Assembly: GCF_009800965.1 (NCBI RefSeq)
Contig: NZ_WUAF01000004.1
Span: 1 to 64,000, forward strand
DNA: 64,000 nt
Direction of reading: 5' to 3'
DNA from: Cognatazoarcus halotolerans
Lineage (GTDB): Bacteria > Pseudomonadota > Gammaproteobacteria > Burkholderiales > Rhodocyclaceae
How positions within the stretch are numbered: position 1 is the first letter of the stretch; each line of letters begins with the position of its first letter. This document shows, one piece after another, positions 26,570 through 36,064 of this stretch. Below the pieces are notes generated by a model. That model ran no database searches. It was not told where the DNA came from and saw only the letters and a program-made list of their open reading frames with translations. The position numbers and the translations under genes are program-made.

Positions 26570-27850
26570 TCAGAGGCGCCATATGCGGACGCCGGATGCC
26601 TCCAACACACCTTGGTCGTAGCAACTCTTGACGTCGGCAAAGACACCACCTTTCACCAGCTTCGCCGCAATTGCCGCCTCGCCCATTTCAAGATACTCGT
26701 GATGCGCGACCGCCGCCACTACCGCCTCCGCCTGCGGCAGGTCATCCCACGCGGTGAGCGAAACGCCGTACTCGTGCTCGGCCTCTGCCGACTCCGCAAC
26801 GGGATCATGCACGCTCACCTCGCAACCATAGGCCTGAAGTTCGCGGATCACGTCGATCACCTTGCTGTTCCGCAGATCCGGACAGTTTTCCTTGAAGGTC
26901 AGGCCCAGCATGATGACCTTGGCACCCTTGATGCTGCTTCCGGCCTGGATCATCTGCTTCACCGTCTGCTCGGCGACATACTTGCCCATGCTGTCGTTGA
27001 TCCGACGGCCCGCGAGGATGACTTCAGGGTGATGTCCCAGCATGTCTGCCTTGTGGGTCAGATAGTAAGGATCCACGCCGATGCAGTGCCCCCCCACCAA
27101 GCCGGGCCGGAACGGCAGGAAATTCCACTTGGTGCCGGCAGCCTTCAGCACCTCGATGGTATCGATGCCGATCTTGTGGAAAATCACCGCGAGTTCGTTC
27201 ATCAAGGCGATATTGAGATCGCGCTGGGTATTCTCGATGACCTTCGCAGCTTCAGCGACCTTGATCGAACTTGCAGGATAAACACCCGCGGTGATCACCG
27301 AACCATAAACTTCCGTCACTTTCTCGAGTGTCTCTGCGGTATCACCGGAAACCACCTTGACGATCTTCGTGACGGTACGCTCCTTGTCACCCGGGTTGAT
27401 ACGCTCCGGGCTGTATCCGACAAAGAAGTCCCGTTTCCATTTCATGCCGGAATGCTTCTCCAGAATCGGGATACAGACTTCCTCGGTCGCACCAGGGTAA
27501 ACCGTGGATTCGTAAACGACGATCGCACCGCGCTTGAGGTGCTTGCCGACCGTTTCCGAGGATTTCACGAGCGGGGTAAAGTCTGGCTGATGTGCCTCAT
27601 CGACCGGCGTGGGCACCGCAACGATGACAAAATCAGCCTCACGCAGCGCCGATGGATCGGTATGGCACGTCAGCAGCTTGGCCGCCTTCAGATCCTGGCT
27701 GGACACCTCTCCGGTCGGATCGATGCAGTCGCGGTACGCTGCGACCTTCTCGACCGACAGGTCGAAACCGATTGTCTCGAATTTCTTCCCGAACTCGACG
27801 GCAAGTGGGAGGCCTACATAGCCGAGGCCGATGACTGCAATTGTGGTCAT
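26570..27850 (-). CDS. tviB: Nucleotide-sugar 6-dehydrogenase (TviB/WbpA/WbpO-like UDP-N-acetylhexosamine dehydrogenase)
   Basis: The 426-residue protein opens with the NAD-binding GLGYVGLPLA (8-17). It has TVYPG (116-120), the central-domain ENTQRDLNIALMNEL around K203, and the catalytic cysteine C256 in GGHCIGVDPYYL. It should oxidise the C6 alcohol of a UDP-sugar to a carboxylate in two NAD+ steps. Length and the GLVGGHCIGVDPYY context favour UDP-N-acetylglucosamine/galactosamine over UDP-glucose. It follows prsT by 49 bases in the minus-strand run and supplies uronic acid precursors for exopolysaccharide. The exact sugar is an inference. Confidence 0.9.
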   Translation of the reverse strand: MTTIAVIGLGYVGLPLAVEFGKKFETIGFDLSVEKVAAYRDCIDPTGEVSSQDLKAAKLLTCHTDPSALREADFVIVAVPTPVDEAHQPDFTPLVKSSETVGKHLKRGAIVVYESTVYPGATEEVCIPILEKHSGMKWKRDFFVGYSPERINPGDKERTVTKIVKVVSGDTAETLEKVTEVYGSVITAGVYPASSIKVAEAAKVIENTQRDLNIALMNELAVIFHKIGIDTIEVLKAAGTKWNFLPFRPGLVGGHCIGVDPYYLTHKADMLGHHPEVILAGRRINDSMGKYVAEQTVKQMIQAGSSIKGAKVIMLGLTFKENCPDLRNSKVIDVIRELQAYGCEVSVHDPVAESAEAEHEYGVSLTAWDDLPQAEAVVAAVAHHEYLEMGEAAIAAKLVKGGVFADVKSCYDQGVLEASGVRIWRL

Positions 27851-27899
27851 GATATGTATATCCGGGTATCAGATTGTCGTGTTTTCGCGCGGCGGCACA

Positions 27900-30695
27900 T
27901 CAGAGGGTGCCGCGAATCGTGTCAATTTCCTTCTTGACCTCAGGCGCATCCGGAAAATCACGCCCAAGCCGATCCAAAAGGGACCGCGCTTCCTGGGCTT
28001 TACCGGTTTTCGCATACGCCCGCGCTAGGTTGAGGACGATCGGCACGGCCTTGGGTGCCTTTTCGACAGCGCGCTTCAGATTGGCCACCGCCTCGTCACC
28101 TTTTCCTGCCGCGAGTTGGATCATGGCCAGCGTGTCAAGAATGGCCGGGCTGTCGGGCGCTGCCTTGAGGGCTTCTTCGGCGTAGGACATGGCCTTGGGA
28201 TCGCCCGCTTTCCAGGCGGCCCATGCATAATTGTTTCGCACCAGTGCATTCTCTGGAGCGATCGCGAGCATGTCCTTATAGATCCGGGCCGCTCTGGCAA
28301 AGTCACCCTTGCGGAGCTGCACTTCGGCCAAATAGCCGCGAACTGTCATGTCCTTGGGCTGTTTACGCAGCCAGGCATCGGCCTCCTTCTCCGCGTCCAC
28401 GGTCTTTCCTGCTGCGCTCAGTGAGGAACTGAGCTTCACGACCACCTGCGCGGTCTGCTCAACCTGAAAGGCACGGCGGTAACTGTTCGCTGCCGCATCG
28501 AATTTTTGCCGGCTCGCCAGATAATCGCCCTCGAGAAGGAACCCTATTGCAGCCTTGGGACGTTGCTTCTGGATCTCGGCGGCAATAGCCAACGCGCCTG
28601 CGTCATCCTTGGCCTGGGCACGCAGTACCATCAGCTGGCGCTGCGCCTCGAGCAGATCGGGTTTGAGTGCAAGTACCTTTCTGAGTGACTGCTCGGCTCC
28701 ACTCGGATTTTTTGTTTCGAGCTGCGCCTGCGCGAGTGCAAGCAGCACCCCAGGCGTATCCGGGCGCAATTCGGAGAGCTTCCCAAACGTCGCGACCGCC
28801 TGTTCCGGTCGCGACGCGGCAAGCTGCGTACGGCCAAGGGTTTCGAGCATTGCAGGGTCGTTGGGTGCCGCGGCCTGAATTTCTTCGGCTCGCGCAAGGG
28901 CGGCTTTCGAGTTGCCGACGCGCAAATCATCGCGCACCAAGGCAATCTTAAGGGCAATGGAATCGGGGTTGGCCGCCAGACCGCGATCAAGCACCTTGCG
29001 AACTTCCTCGGCAGACTGCCCGGTTGCAACATTGAGATCAGCAAGCGCGACATACGCGTCAACCACTTTCGGATTCGACTCGATCAGACTCTCGAACCGT
29101 TTGCGTGCCATTTCGGGTTTTTTGTCAGCGAGATCGAGTCGAGCAAGATTGGTCACTGCCGGAAGATAATCGGCTTTCAGGGCAACGGCCTTCTCAAACG
29201 CCTCCCGGGCCTTGGGCATGTCACCCCTGCCCAGCATCACGGCCCCGAGAAGGTTGCTTACCAGCGGATTGTCAGGCTGCTTTTTCTCTAGGCGATCAAG
29301 CGCCTCGCCTGCCTTGTCGATTTCCCCGCGGCGCAGGTGCGACATGACCAGGGCAACATCCGCCTGGATACGATCCTGATCCATTTCCGCTGCAGTTTCC
29401 AGATCGTCAAAAGCCGAGTTGCTGTCTCCCGAGGCAAGCCTGCTTATCCCCAGCCGCGTACGTGCCGAAGCATCTTTCGGATCCAGTGCGACCGCCTTTG
29501 CAAAATACTCCGAAGAACGCGTGAAATCACCCTTCGCCAGGTAGACCTGACCGGCAAGAGACAGAATATCCGCCCTGTCTCCATAGTCCTTCAACAGCGG
29601 CTGCAAGGCCTCGACGGCACGGTCGGTCTCGCGCGCCGCAAGGTGGGCGCCGACCATCAAACGCCGCGCGAGCAACTGTCGTGGTGCCGCCTCCAGAACT
29701 TTGCCCAAATGCGTTTGCGCCTGCAGCGCATCACCTTTCCTAAGGTAGATGGCGCCGGCCAGCAGACGGGCGGGAAGATAATTGGGGGCAAACTTCAGCA
29801 CGTCGTCGATGGATGCCCGTGCAGGCTCGATCTTGCCCTGGGCAAAATCCAGATATGACTGCAGGTAGACCACCTGAAGATTTCCCTCACCGACCGCGGC
29901 CTTCATTTCCTTAAGCTTTTCCGCAGCTTCATCGAATTTCCGCTCGCGGAGCAGCAGTGACACAAGCTCGAAATGAGGCGCCGCTCGCCCCGGTTCGATG
30001 GCGATCGCGGTCGAATAGGCCTCGGCTGCCTTGACCGAGTCCTGCTTCGCATTCAAGAGCGCGGCCTTGAACAACAGCGCGTCAACGTATTTGGGAGAAT
30101 GCGCAAGAATCGCCTCGACCTTCGCGAACGCATCATCGAGATCCCGCTTGCCCGCAGCGAGGCGTGCCAGACCCAGCTCCGCTCGATCACGGGCGGACTC
30201 GTTCTTTGCCGCCTCGCGGAAGCTCTGCTCGGCCTTGTCGAGCGAGCCAGCCGCCACATAGGCCTCTCCGAGACTGGCCTGCAACTGGGCCTGAGCAGCC
30301 GGATCGGCCAGCGTCTTGTCGCCGAATTGCTCTATCAGTGCCTTACCCTCGCCCCCCGACACCATTGCCCGGGACAGTACCGGTATTACCTGATCCGGCG
30401 CATAGCCCAGATCATTGGCACGCCTGAGTTCCTTGAGAGCGGTTTGCACATCCCCCTGGTCAAGGTAGATACGGCCAAGCAAAAAACGCGCTTCTCCGAT
30501 CCCGGGATTCTCCTGCAGAGCATTCTTGAGCTGAATGCTCGCCGCCTTGAGATCCTTCTTCTCAAGGAATCCGCGGGCCGATTGAACCATTTCCTCCGGG
30601 CTGGAGCCGCACCCGCTGAGGAGCAGGGCAACCATACCGGCCCCCGCAAGAGTCTTGACGATTCGTCGCAGGTGATTCTCTCGATTATTTGCCAC
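27900..30695 (-). CDS. prsT: XrtA/PEP-CTERM system TPR-repeat lipoprotein PrsT
   Basis: The 931-residue protein has a lipoprotein signal peptide with lipobox LLSGC (lipidated Cys 29). Tandem tetratricopeptide repeats fill the rest, with motifs such as ARFLLGRIYLDQGD, AKVYLAKGDF-like units and NNYAWAAWKAGDPKAMSYAE near the end. Length and the context directly after prsR identify the PrsT family, which occurs with exosortase A loci. It probably acts as an envelope scaffold in exopolysaccharide assembly or export. It starts 2 bases downstream of the prsR stop. It is the longest gene of the window. Confidence 0.94.
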   Translation of the reverse strand: MANNRENHLRRIVKTLAGAGMVALLLSGCGSSPEEMVQSARGFLEKKDLKAASIQLKNALQENPGIGEARFLLGRIYLDQGDVQTALKELRRANDLGYAPDQVIPVLSRAMVSGGEGKALIEQFGDKTLADPAAQAQLQASLGEAYVAAGSLDKAEQSFREAAKNESARDRAELGLARLAAGKRDLDDAFAKVEAILAHSPKYVDALLFKAALLNAKQDSVKAAEAYSTAIAIEPGRAAPHFELVSLLLRERKFDEAAEKLKEMKAAVGEGNLQVVYLQSYLDFAQGKIEPARASIDDVLKFAPNYLPARLLAGAIYLRKGDALQAQTHLGKVLEAAPRQLLARRLMVGAHLAARETDRAVEALQPLLKDYGDRADILSLAGQVYLAKGDFTRSSEYFAKAVALDPKDASARTRLGISRLASGDSNSAFDDLETAAEMDQDRIQADVALVMSHLRRGEIDKAGEALDRLEKKQPDNPLVSNLLGAVMLGRGDMPKAREAFEKAVALKADYLPAVTNLARLDLADKKPEMARKRFESLIESNPKVVDAYVALADLNVATGQSAEEVRKVLDRGLAANPDSIALKIALVRDDLRVGNSKAALARAEEIQAAAPNDPAMLETLGRTQLAASRPEQAVATFGKLSELRPDTPGVLLALAQAQLETKNPSGAEQSLRKVLALKPDLLEAQRQLMVLRAQAKDDAGALAIAAEIQKQRPKAAIGFLLEGDYLASRQKFDAAANSYRRAFQVEQTAQVVVKLSSSLSAAGKTVDAEKEADAWLRKQPKDMTVRGYLAEVQLRKGDFARAARIYKDMLAIAPENALVRNNYAWAAWKAGDPKAMSYAEEALKAAPDSPAILDTLAMIQLAAGKGDEAVANLKRAVEKAPKAVPIVLNLARAYAKTGKAQEARSLLDRLGRDFPDAPEVKKEIDTIRGTL

Positions 30696-30697
30696 AG

Positions 30698-32065
30698 TCA
30701 GCTCTCTTTCTTTAATCCAAAGCGGTTCATCAAGTCGTATAGCGTCGGCCGGCTGATTCCCAGCACCTCCGCCGCTTTCGCAACATTCCCGTTTACCCGT
30801 GCCAGCACCCGAACCACAGCCTTGCGCTCAGCCTCGTCGCGCACCTGTCTCAAGTTGAGGGTGGTCAGATCTTCATCGACCGAATCAAAACCGAGGTCAT
30901 CGGCTCCGATGCGCGAGCCATCCGACATGATTACCGCACGCTTTATACAGTTTTCGAGCTCACGCACATTGCCCGGCCACGGATGCGCTTCGATCGCCGC
31001 GACGGCATCATCGCCAAGCTGCATGCTCGCGCGCCCGTTGTCACTCGCAAACCGCTTGACCAACGCGTGTGCAATAAGGCTCGCGTCACCCTCTCGATCA
31101 CGCAGAGGGGGAATGTCGACCACGATTTCCGCCAACCTGTAGTAAAGATCCTCACGGAATCGGCCCTCGCGGATCAGCGCCTTGAGGTCTTGGTGCGTCG
31201 CACACACGATTCTCACGTCGACCGGGATCTCATCGCGACCACCGATTCGCTCGATGACCCTCTCCTGCAGGAAGCGCAGGAGTTTTGACTGCAGCGGCAT
31301 CGGCAGATCCCCGATCTCGTCGAGAAACAGCGTGCCACGATGAGCGACTTCGATCTTTCCCAGGGTCTGCTTCACGGCGCCTGTAAACGCGCCCTTCTCG
31401 TAACCGAAGAGCTCGCTCTCGAGGAGGTTCTCGGGTATCGCCGCACAGTTGATCGCCACAAAACGCTCGCCACTTCGCGACGAGAGATTGTGGAGACCGC
31501 GTGCGAGCACTTCCTTGCCGGTACCACTCTCACCGAGAAGCATTGAGGTGACGTTCGCGTTGGAAACCTTCTCGATCGTCCTGCAGAGTTTCAGCATCGC
31601 AGGATCACGGGTCAGGAAGCCATCCAGCGGTGACCCCTGCTGCAACTGCAACAATGCGTTTTCCTGCTGCAGGTCATGGAGGCGGAAGGCCCTGTCAATC
31701 GTCAACGCGAGCAACTCAGGCTCAAAGGGCTTGGCGAAAAAATCGTAAGCCCCCATTCCAACCGCCCGCACCGCGTTGTCGCGGTCATGTTGTCCGGTCA
31801 ATACGATGACTTTCGTTCCCGGTTGAAGCTGCAGCATTTCGCCCAGCAGCGCGAAACCCTCGGTCACATCGTCCGGCGCCGGCGGCAGCCCCAGGTCCAT
31901 CGTCACAACCGCAGGTTCGACACGGCGCAACTGGGCGATCGCCGATTCGCGATCGGAAGCCAGTACAGTTTCATATTCATCGAAGGCCCAACGCATCTGC
32001 TTTTGCAGCGCCGGATCGTCTTCCACGATGAGCAGTGCCCGTCGCTTGTCCGCCATAGTCGTCAC
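30698..32065 (-). CDS. prsR: PEP-CTERM-box response regulator PrsR (sigma-54 enhancer-binding protein)
   Basis: The 455-residue protein has a receiver domain (phospho-Asp 57 in VTMDLGLPP), a sigma-54 AAA+ domain with Walker A LGESGTGKE (177-185), the sigma-54 contact loop GAFTGA (225-230) and Walker B LFLDEIGD. A Fis-type helix-turn-helix (AKAAEVLGISRPTLYDLM) ends the protein. It is the NtrC-family activator of the PEP-CTERM regulon, phosphorylated by PrsK. It lies 2 bases after prsK and 2 bases before prsT. The sigma-54 promoter at 9620-9635 is a likely target in this window. Confidence 0.95.
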   Translation of the reverse strand: MTTMADKRRALLIVEDDPALQKQMRWAFDEYETVLASDRESAIAQLRRVEPAVVTMDLGLPPAPDDVTEGFALLGEMLQLQPGTKVIVLTGQHDRDNAVRAVGMGAYDFFAKPFEPELLALTIDRAFRLHDLQQENALLQLQQGSPLDGFLTRDPAMLKLCRTIEKVSNANVTSMLLGESGTGKEVLARGLHNLSSRSGERFVAINCAAIPENLLESELFGYEKGAFTGAVKQTLGKIEVAHRGTLFLDEIGDLPMPLQSKLLRFLQERVIERIGGRDEIPVDVRIVCATHQDLKALIREGRFREDLYYRLAEIVVDIPPLRDREGDASLIAHALVKRFASDNGRASMQLGDDAVAAIEAHPWPGNVRELENCIKRAVIMSDGSRIGADDLGFDSVDEDLTTLNLRQVRDEAERKAVVRVLARVNGNVAKAAEVLGISRPTLYDLMNRFGLKKES

Positions 32066-32067
32066 TT

Positions 32068-34152
32068 CTACCCGATTTCCGCCGTGGATCCAGCGGTGTC
32101 GCAGCCCGGCAGCAACACGGACACCACCGTCCCTTGACCAGGCTCGCTCGTAACCTTGATCTTGCCGCCCAGTTCATGAATGTATTGCCGGGTCTCAAAG
32201 GCACCGATACCCATGCCGCTCTTCTTCGTCGACTGAAAAGGTTTGAACAGCTGCTCGCGGATGAATACTTCGCTCATCCCGACCCCCGTGTCAGAAACCT
32301 CGATCAAGGCTTCTCCCCTTTCAGAAACGCTTACGTCCACGGCAACGATACCGTCTTCGTCAGTCGCATCCAATGCATTTTGCACGATGTGCCCGAGAAT
32401 TCTTTCGAGGCGTTCTGCATATGCCATCACCGACGTCGACTGCTTCACGGTCAGCTGTACGAGGGGACGCAAAGCCCGCTTGCCCTGCACGATTCGCCGC
32501 ATCGTCTCGGCGATGTCGACAGGCCGCTTCTGATCGAAGGAGGTCTTCTCGAGAAGCTGCGACATCAGGCCCCGCATGCGGCCCTCGACGTGCGCAACGG
32601 TATCCAGCATATCTTTCTGGAATTCGGGATTGTCACGGTGACGCTCAGCATTCTTCAGCAGCAGCGACATCTGCGCGACCAGATTCTTCAGGTCATGCAC
32701 GACGAAGGCCGACATCTTGTTGAAAGCATCGAACTTACGCGCCTCCAGAAGCGCCTCGCTGGCCCGTACCTGCCCGAGATAGCTGGCGGCCTGCTGCTGT
32801 GCCGTTTTCAGAAGATCCAGCACCTCCCAGTTCACATCCACGGCAACGCGTGGGGGATGGAGGATGACAAAGCCGATGAGGGAGCCGACCGAGCTGAGTG
32901 GCACGACAAGCCAGGCATCCGGAAGACGTGACAGCCACTCGGGCAAGGTCAGGTCTGCATAGAGCGTCCTCCTCGCTCGAAATTCCTCCATGTTGAGGAT
33001 CCAGCCGCTCCGCTCGAGGAATCCCGCCAGACTACCCTCGGCCGGCTCGGACGCGTCTGTTTCAGGCGCGTTCAATCGCGCCTGCAGATGGAACCGTCCA
33101 CTTCCTTCACGCAACCACAGCCATCCGCCCGGGCTCTCGACCAGATCACCAAGGGCTTTGATCACACTTTCGCCAGGGCTCAGATTCGAACCTGCCGCAG
33201 CAAGCGCCGCAGTGAATCCCAGCCATTGATTGCGATAGTCGTACCTGTACGGAAACAGGTGCTTGTTCAGCCAAACCCGCAAGCGGGCCCGCAGACTGGC
33301 CGAAAACAGCACTGCAGCCAACGAAAGCAAGCCGGCGAAAAGCAGTGCCACCTGAAACGCGCGCCCCCAGTCTCCCCCGAAATAGCGGACGTAGTATCCA
33401 GCACCCGCCACGAGCAATAGATAGAGACCCGAAATCAACAGCGCCGACGAATGGAAAACCACGTCGCGTGACACGCTGATACGCATCTTCCATGAAGGAT
33501 TGCGCGCTACGGACATGCCGATGAGTGGCAGGACAAGCACATGCGCCAGACCGCGCACGCTCCAGGTTGCGGGATCAAGTCGCAGGAACAAAGAACCTTC
33601 CGCAAAAAGGTAAAGGTCAAACCCGAACACCGCGACCAGCCCCAACGCGAGCGGCTTGAACGCCCAACGGGCATCGACCGGAAGACTTCGATAGAACTGC
33701 TCTATCAACACCAAGCCGAATACAGAGGCAAGAAGGCTTGCCATCGTCTGGAGACGAATCGGATCACCGGCGACAGTCCATCCGGCCGCAGCAAATACAA
33801 TTGCCGACAACTGCAACACGACAATCAGGCTTGCCGCAACCGCAAGACCAGAGAGCGGCCGCACGAGCCTGCCCCCTCCAATCAGGATCAGAACGAACAA
33901 ATACCAAGCCGCACCCCGGACCACGTCGGCGACGGCCGCCGACAGCATCAGGAAGGAACCGTCGAAAGCCAGCGCCGCAGCGCTTAATCCACCCCACGAA
34001 GCCCCCGCGAGCATGGCCAGCAGAAGTGTTGCGCCAGGCTTGCCACCTTTCCAGGCGATCAGCAGATAGATTGCAAACAGCGCGTAAAGTGCGGCGACAA
34101 GGATGTAGCCGATACGCGCAAGCTGAACAAGATCGAAGCCGAGCTCGGTCAT
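32068..34152 (-). CDS. prsK: XrtA/PEP-CTERM system sensor histidine kinase PrsK
   Basis: The 694-residue protein has about eight to nine transmembrane helices (roughly 10-300), a cytoplasmic GAF-like region (310-440) and an unusual kinase core. The phospho-acceptor His 486 lies in VVHDLKNLVAQM, followed by the ATPase domain with HIVQNALDATD and a G2 box SGMGIGAFET near 640. This is the PrsK family that partners PrsR. It should sense a membrane or envelope signal and phosphorylate PrsR. It begins a tight prsK-prsR-prsT unit 262 bases downstream of a sugar transferase gene. Confidence 0.95.
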   Translation of the reverse strand: MTELGFDLVQLARIGYILVAALYALFAIYLLIAWKGGKPGATLLLAMLAGASWGGLSAAALAFDGSFLMLSAAVADVVRGAAWYLFVLILIGGGRLVRPLSGLAVAASLIVVLQLSAIVFAAAGWTVAGDPIRLQTMASLLASVFGLVLIEQFYRSLPVDARWAFKPLALGLVAVFGFDLYLFAEGSLFLRLDPATWSVRGLAHVLVLPLIGMSVARNPSWKMRISVSRDVVFHSSALLISGLYLLLVAGAGYYVRYFGGDWGRAFQVALLFAGLLSLAAVLFSASLRARLRVWLNKHLFPYRYDYRNQWLGFTAALAAAGSNLSPGESVIKALGDLVESPGGWLWLREGSGRFHLQARLNAPETDASEPAEGSLAGFLERSGWILNMEEFRARRTLYADLTLPEWLSRLPDAWLVVPLSSVGSLIGFVILHPPRVAVDVNWEVLDLLKTAQQQAASYLGQVRASEALLEARKFDAFNKMSAFVVHDLKNLVAQMSLLLKNAERHRDNPEFQKDMLDTVAHVEGRMRGLMSQLLEKTSFDQKRPVDIAETMRRIVQGKRALRPLVQLTVKQSTSVMAYAERLERILGHIVQNALDATDEDGIVAVDVSVSERGEALIEVSDTGVGMSEVFIREQLFKPFQSTKKSGMGIGAFETRQYIHELGGKIKVTSEPGQGTVVSVLLPGCDTAGSTAEIG

Positions 34153-34359
34153 TCGGTCCGGAGCGCACCGATGTGTAAGTTCCCGACGGCGCCCCGAGTC
34201 GGCCCGTTCGCCGGGCTATTCGCTTTTTCGCAAACCGGTAGGACGATCCTGCTCAAATGTCCACGGCCGAATGCTCTTCGCACCCGTCCCGGCTGCGGCG
34301 CACCATCGCGGGGAGGGAAATCGTCACGAACATAGCATCCGCCCCCGCCCCACAATCGC

Positions 34360-34382
34360 AAACGCACCGCAGATGCGGTGCG
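34360..34382 (-). terminator. Possible terminator after the sugar transferase gene
   Basis: CGCACCGC, loop ATCT, GCGGTGCG on the minus strand is an 8-bp perfect stem followed by TTTGCG. The T run is short, so termination may be partial. It would separate the sugar transferase from prsK. The remaining 34153-34414 interval shows no gene. Confidence 0.5.
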
Positions 34383-34414
34383 AGCGACGTCGGACCGGCA
34401 CGGTGCCAAACCGA

Positions 34415-35797
34415 TCAATGCGCACCTTGCCCGGTCAACACGACCCTGACAGTCTCGCAAAGAATGAGGCTATCCAGAAAGAGGGTGTGATTCTTCACGT
34501 AGTAGAGGTCGTACTGCAGCTTTTGAACCGCATCATCAACCGATGCACCGTACTGATAGCGCACCTGCGCCCACCCTGTAAGCCCGGGTTTGACACAATG
34601 GCGGACGGCGTAGAACGGCACTTCCGCAGTCAGCTGATCGACAAAATAAGGACGCTCGGGACGCGGTCCAACGAGGCTCATCTCGCCTTTCAGCACATTG
34701 AACAGCTGGGGTAGCTCATCGATGCGGGTCTTTCGCATCAGCTTGCCGAACCGTGTCACCCTGTCATCGTTGGCCGAGGCCCAGCGGGGCTTCCCATCCT
34801 TTTCGGCATCGTTGCGCATGCTTCTGAACTTGATCACCTTGAATACCCGACCGTGCTGCCCGACCCGCTCCTGGCGGTAGAAGATCGGCGCGCCGTCCTG
34901 CAGCAGGATTACGAGGGCGGAGATCAGCATGACCGGCAAGGCGAGAGTAAGCAGAACCAAGGCGGCAAGGATGTCGAAGGTCCGCTTGACCGTACTTCTC
35001 GCCCAGCCCTGGCGAAACCCGTCACCGTAGATCAGCCAGCTGGCGCGGAGCGAATCGATTCTCACTTGCCCCTGGACCCGCTCGAAGAAAGACGAAAGGT
35101 CCAGAACCTTGACACCAAGCATCTTGCAATCGAGCAGATCGCGCAGCGGCAACACGCCGCCCCGCCGCTCGCGCACGGCAACGATAACCTCGTCGGCGCG
35201 CTCCTCACGCACGAGCTGAAGGAGGCGGCTTGGCGCACCGAGGACGCGGCCGCGCACCTGCGGGGCTTCGCCCTGCTCCATCGCTACGAATCCGACGACC
35301 TCAAGTCCGCGGGAGTCGGCGCCGGTGAGCACGCGCTCGACGTGCGCCGCATCGGCTCCGACGCCCAATACCAGAATGCGTCGAGCCATCAAGACGCCTT
35401 GCTGACCGCGATTCGAAAGACCGCGAAGCACCATCACGCCCCCCAGCGCCGACAGCACGGTCAATTCCGCAGCCTCGGGCAGAAAATGCCCCCACGGCAG
35501 CAACCGGAAGATCAGATACGCGACCGGGACACTCACGACGACTGGCAGTGCAAGTCGCTCGACGACACTACGCAGCGAACCGCCCGCGAATGGCCGATAA
35601 AGCCCGAAAGCGCTGTTGAGAACCATCATGACCAGCGCAAAGACCACTGCGGAAGGGACCACCTCCCGCCATTCGAAGCTACCGGCGCGGGACTGCAACA
35701 TCACGGAAAGAACCACTGCAAGCGCCAACAAACAGGCGTCAATGAAGAACTGCGCCAACGCCTGCGATGGAACATGATGACTGAAAATTTTGAGCAT
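34415..35797 (-). CDS. XrtA/PEP-CTERM-associated polyprenyl sugar transferase
   Basis: The 460-residue protein has four to five N-terminal helices (about 12-115), a CoA-binding-like middle domain with ILVLGVGADAAHVERVL (about 140), a helix near 280, and the C-terminal bacterial sugar-transferase domain. That domain shows RTFDILAALV, FYRQERVGQHGRVFKVIKFRSM and LFNVLKGEMSLVGPRP. It transfers a sugar phosphate from a UDP-sugar to undecaprenyl phosphate, starting an exopolysaccharide repeat unit. Length and neighbourhood fit the exosortase-A-linked EpsB-type family. It is the most upstream gene of the minus-strand run. The 267 bases before it show no clear promoter. Confidence 0.93.
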   Translation of the reverse strand: MLKIFSHHVPSQALAQFFIDACLLALAVVLSVMLQSRAGSFEWREVVPSAVVFALVMMVLNSAFGLYRPFAGGSLRSVVERLALPVVVSVPVAYLIFRLLPWGHFLPEAAELTVLSALGGVMVLRGLSNRGQQGVLMARRILVLGVGADAAHVERVLTGADSRGLEVVGFVAMEQGEAPQVRGRVLGAPSRLLQLVREERADEVIVAVRERRGGVLPLRDLLDCKMLGVKVLDLSSFFERVQGQVRIDSLRASWLIYGDGFRQGWARSTVKRTFDILAALVLLTLALPVMLISALVILLQDGAPIFYRQERVGQHGRVFKVIKFRSMRNDAEKDGKPRWASANDDRVTRFGKLMRKTRIDELPQLFNVLKGEMSLVGPRPERPYFVDQLTAEVPFYAVRHCVKPGLTGWAQVRYQYGASVDDAVQKLQYDLYYVKNHTLFLDSLILCETVRVVLTGQGAH

Positions 35798-36064
35798 CTT
35801 TGATCCGCCCGCCTGAATTTACTGGTTGTATCAGCAGAGTCCGGAACCCGAAAAAATGTCCGGAACCCCAACCGACGCTCTACCCTCGAGCGCAGGATAG
35901 CCAATGACGTCGAACTGCGATGTTAAGGAGGTCACGTTCACGAACGATGAACATCCCCGGACATTCAATCTAGCAAGCGCCGGGGACTTTCGCCGAACCG
36001 GGTCACAGCCGCCTTCACCGCGACTCATGCGCCAACCCGGCCGCGCAATACCCGAACTTGCGGA

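Noticed and set aside
26063-27937. 624-codon plus-strand frame opposite the nucleotide-sugar dehydrogenase
   Set aside because: The minus-strand gene has all catalytic motifs; this frame has none.
34149-34460. 103-codon minus-strand frame between prsK and the sugar transferase
   Set aside because: Arg/Gly/Cys-rich, no ribosome site, and it covers the terminator-like hairpin.
35953-35990. TCCCCGG/CCGGGGA inverted repeat upstream of the sugar transferase
   Set aside because: A 7-bp stem with a 19-base loop, no T run on either strand; not strong enough to name.
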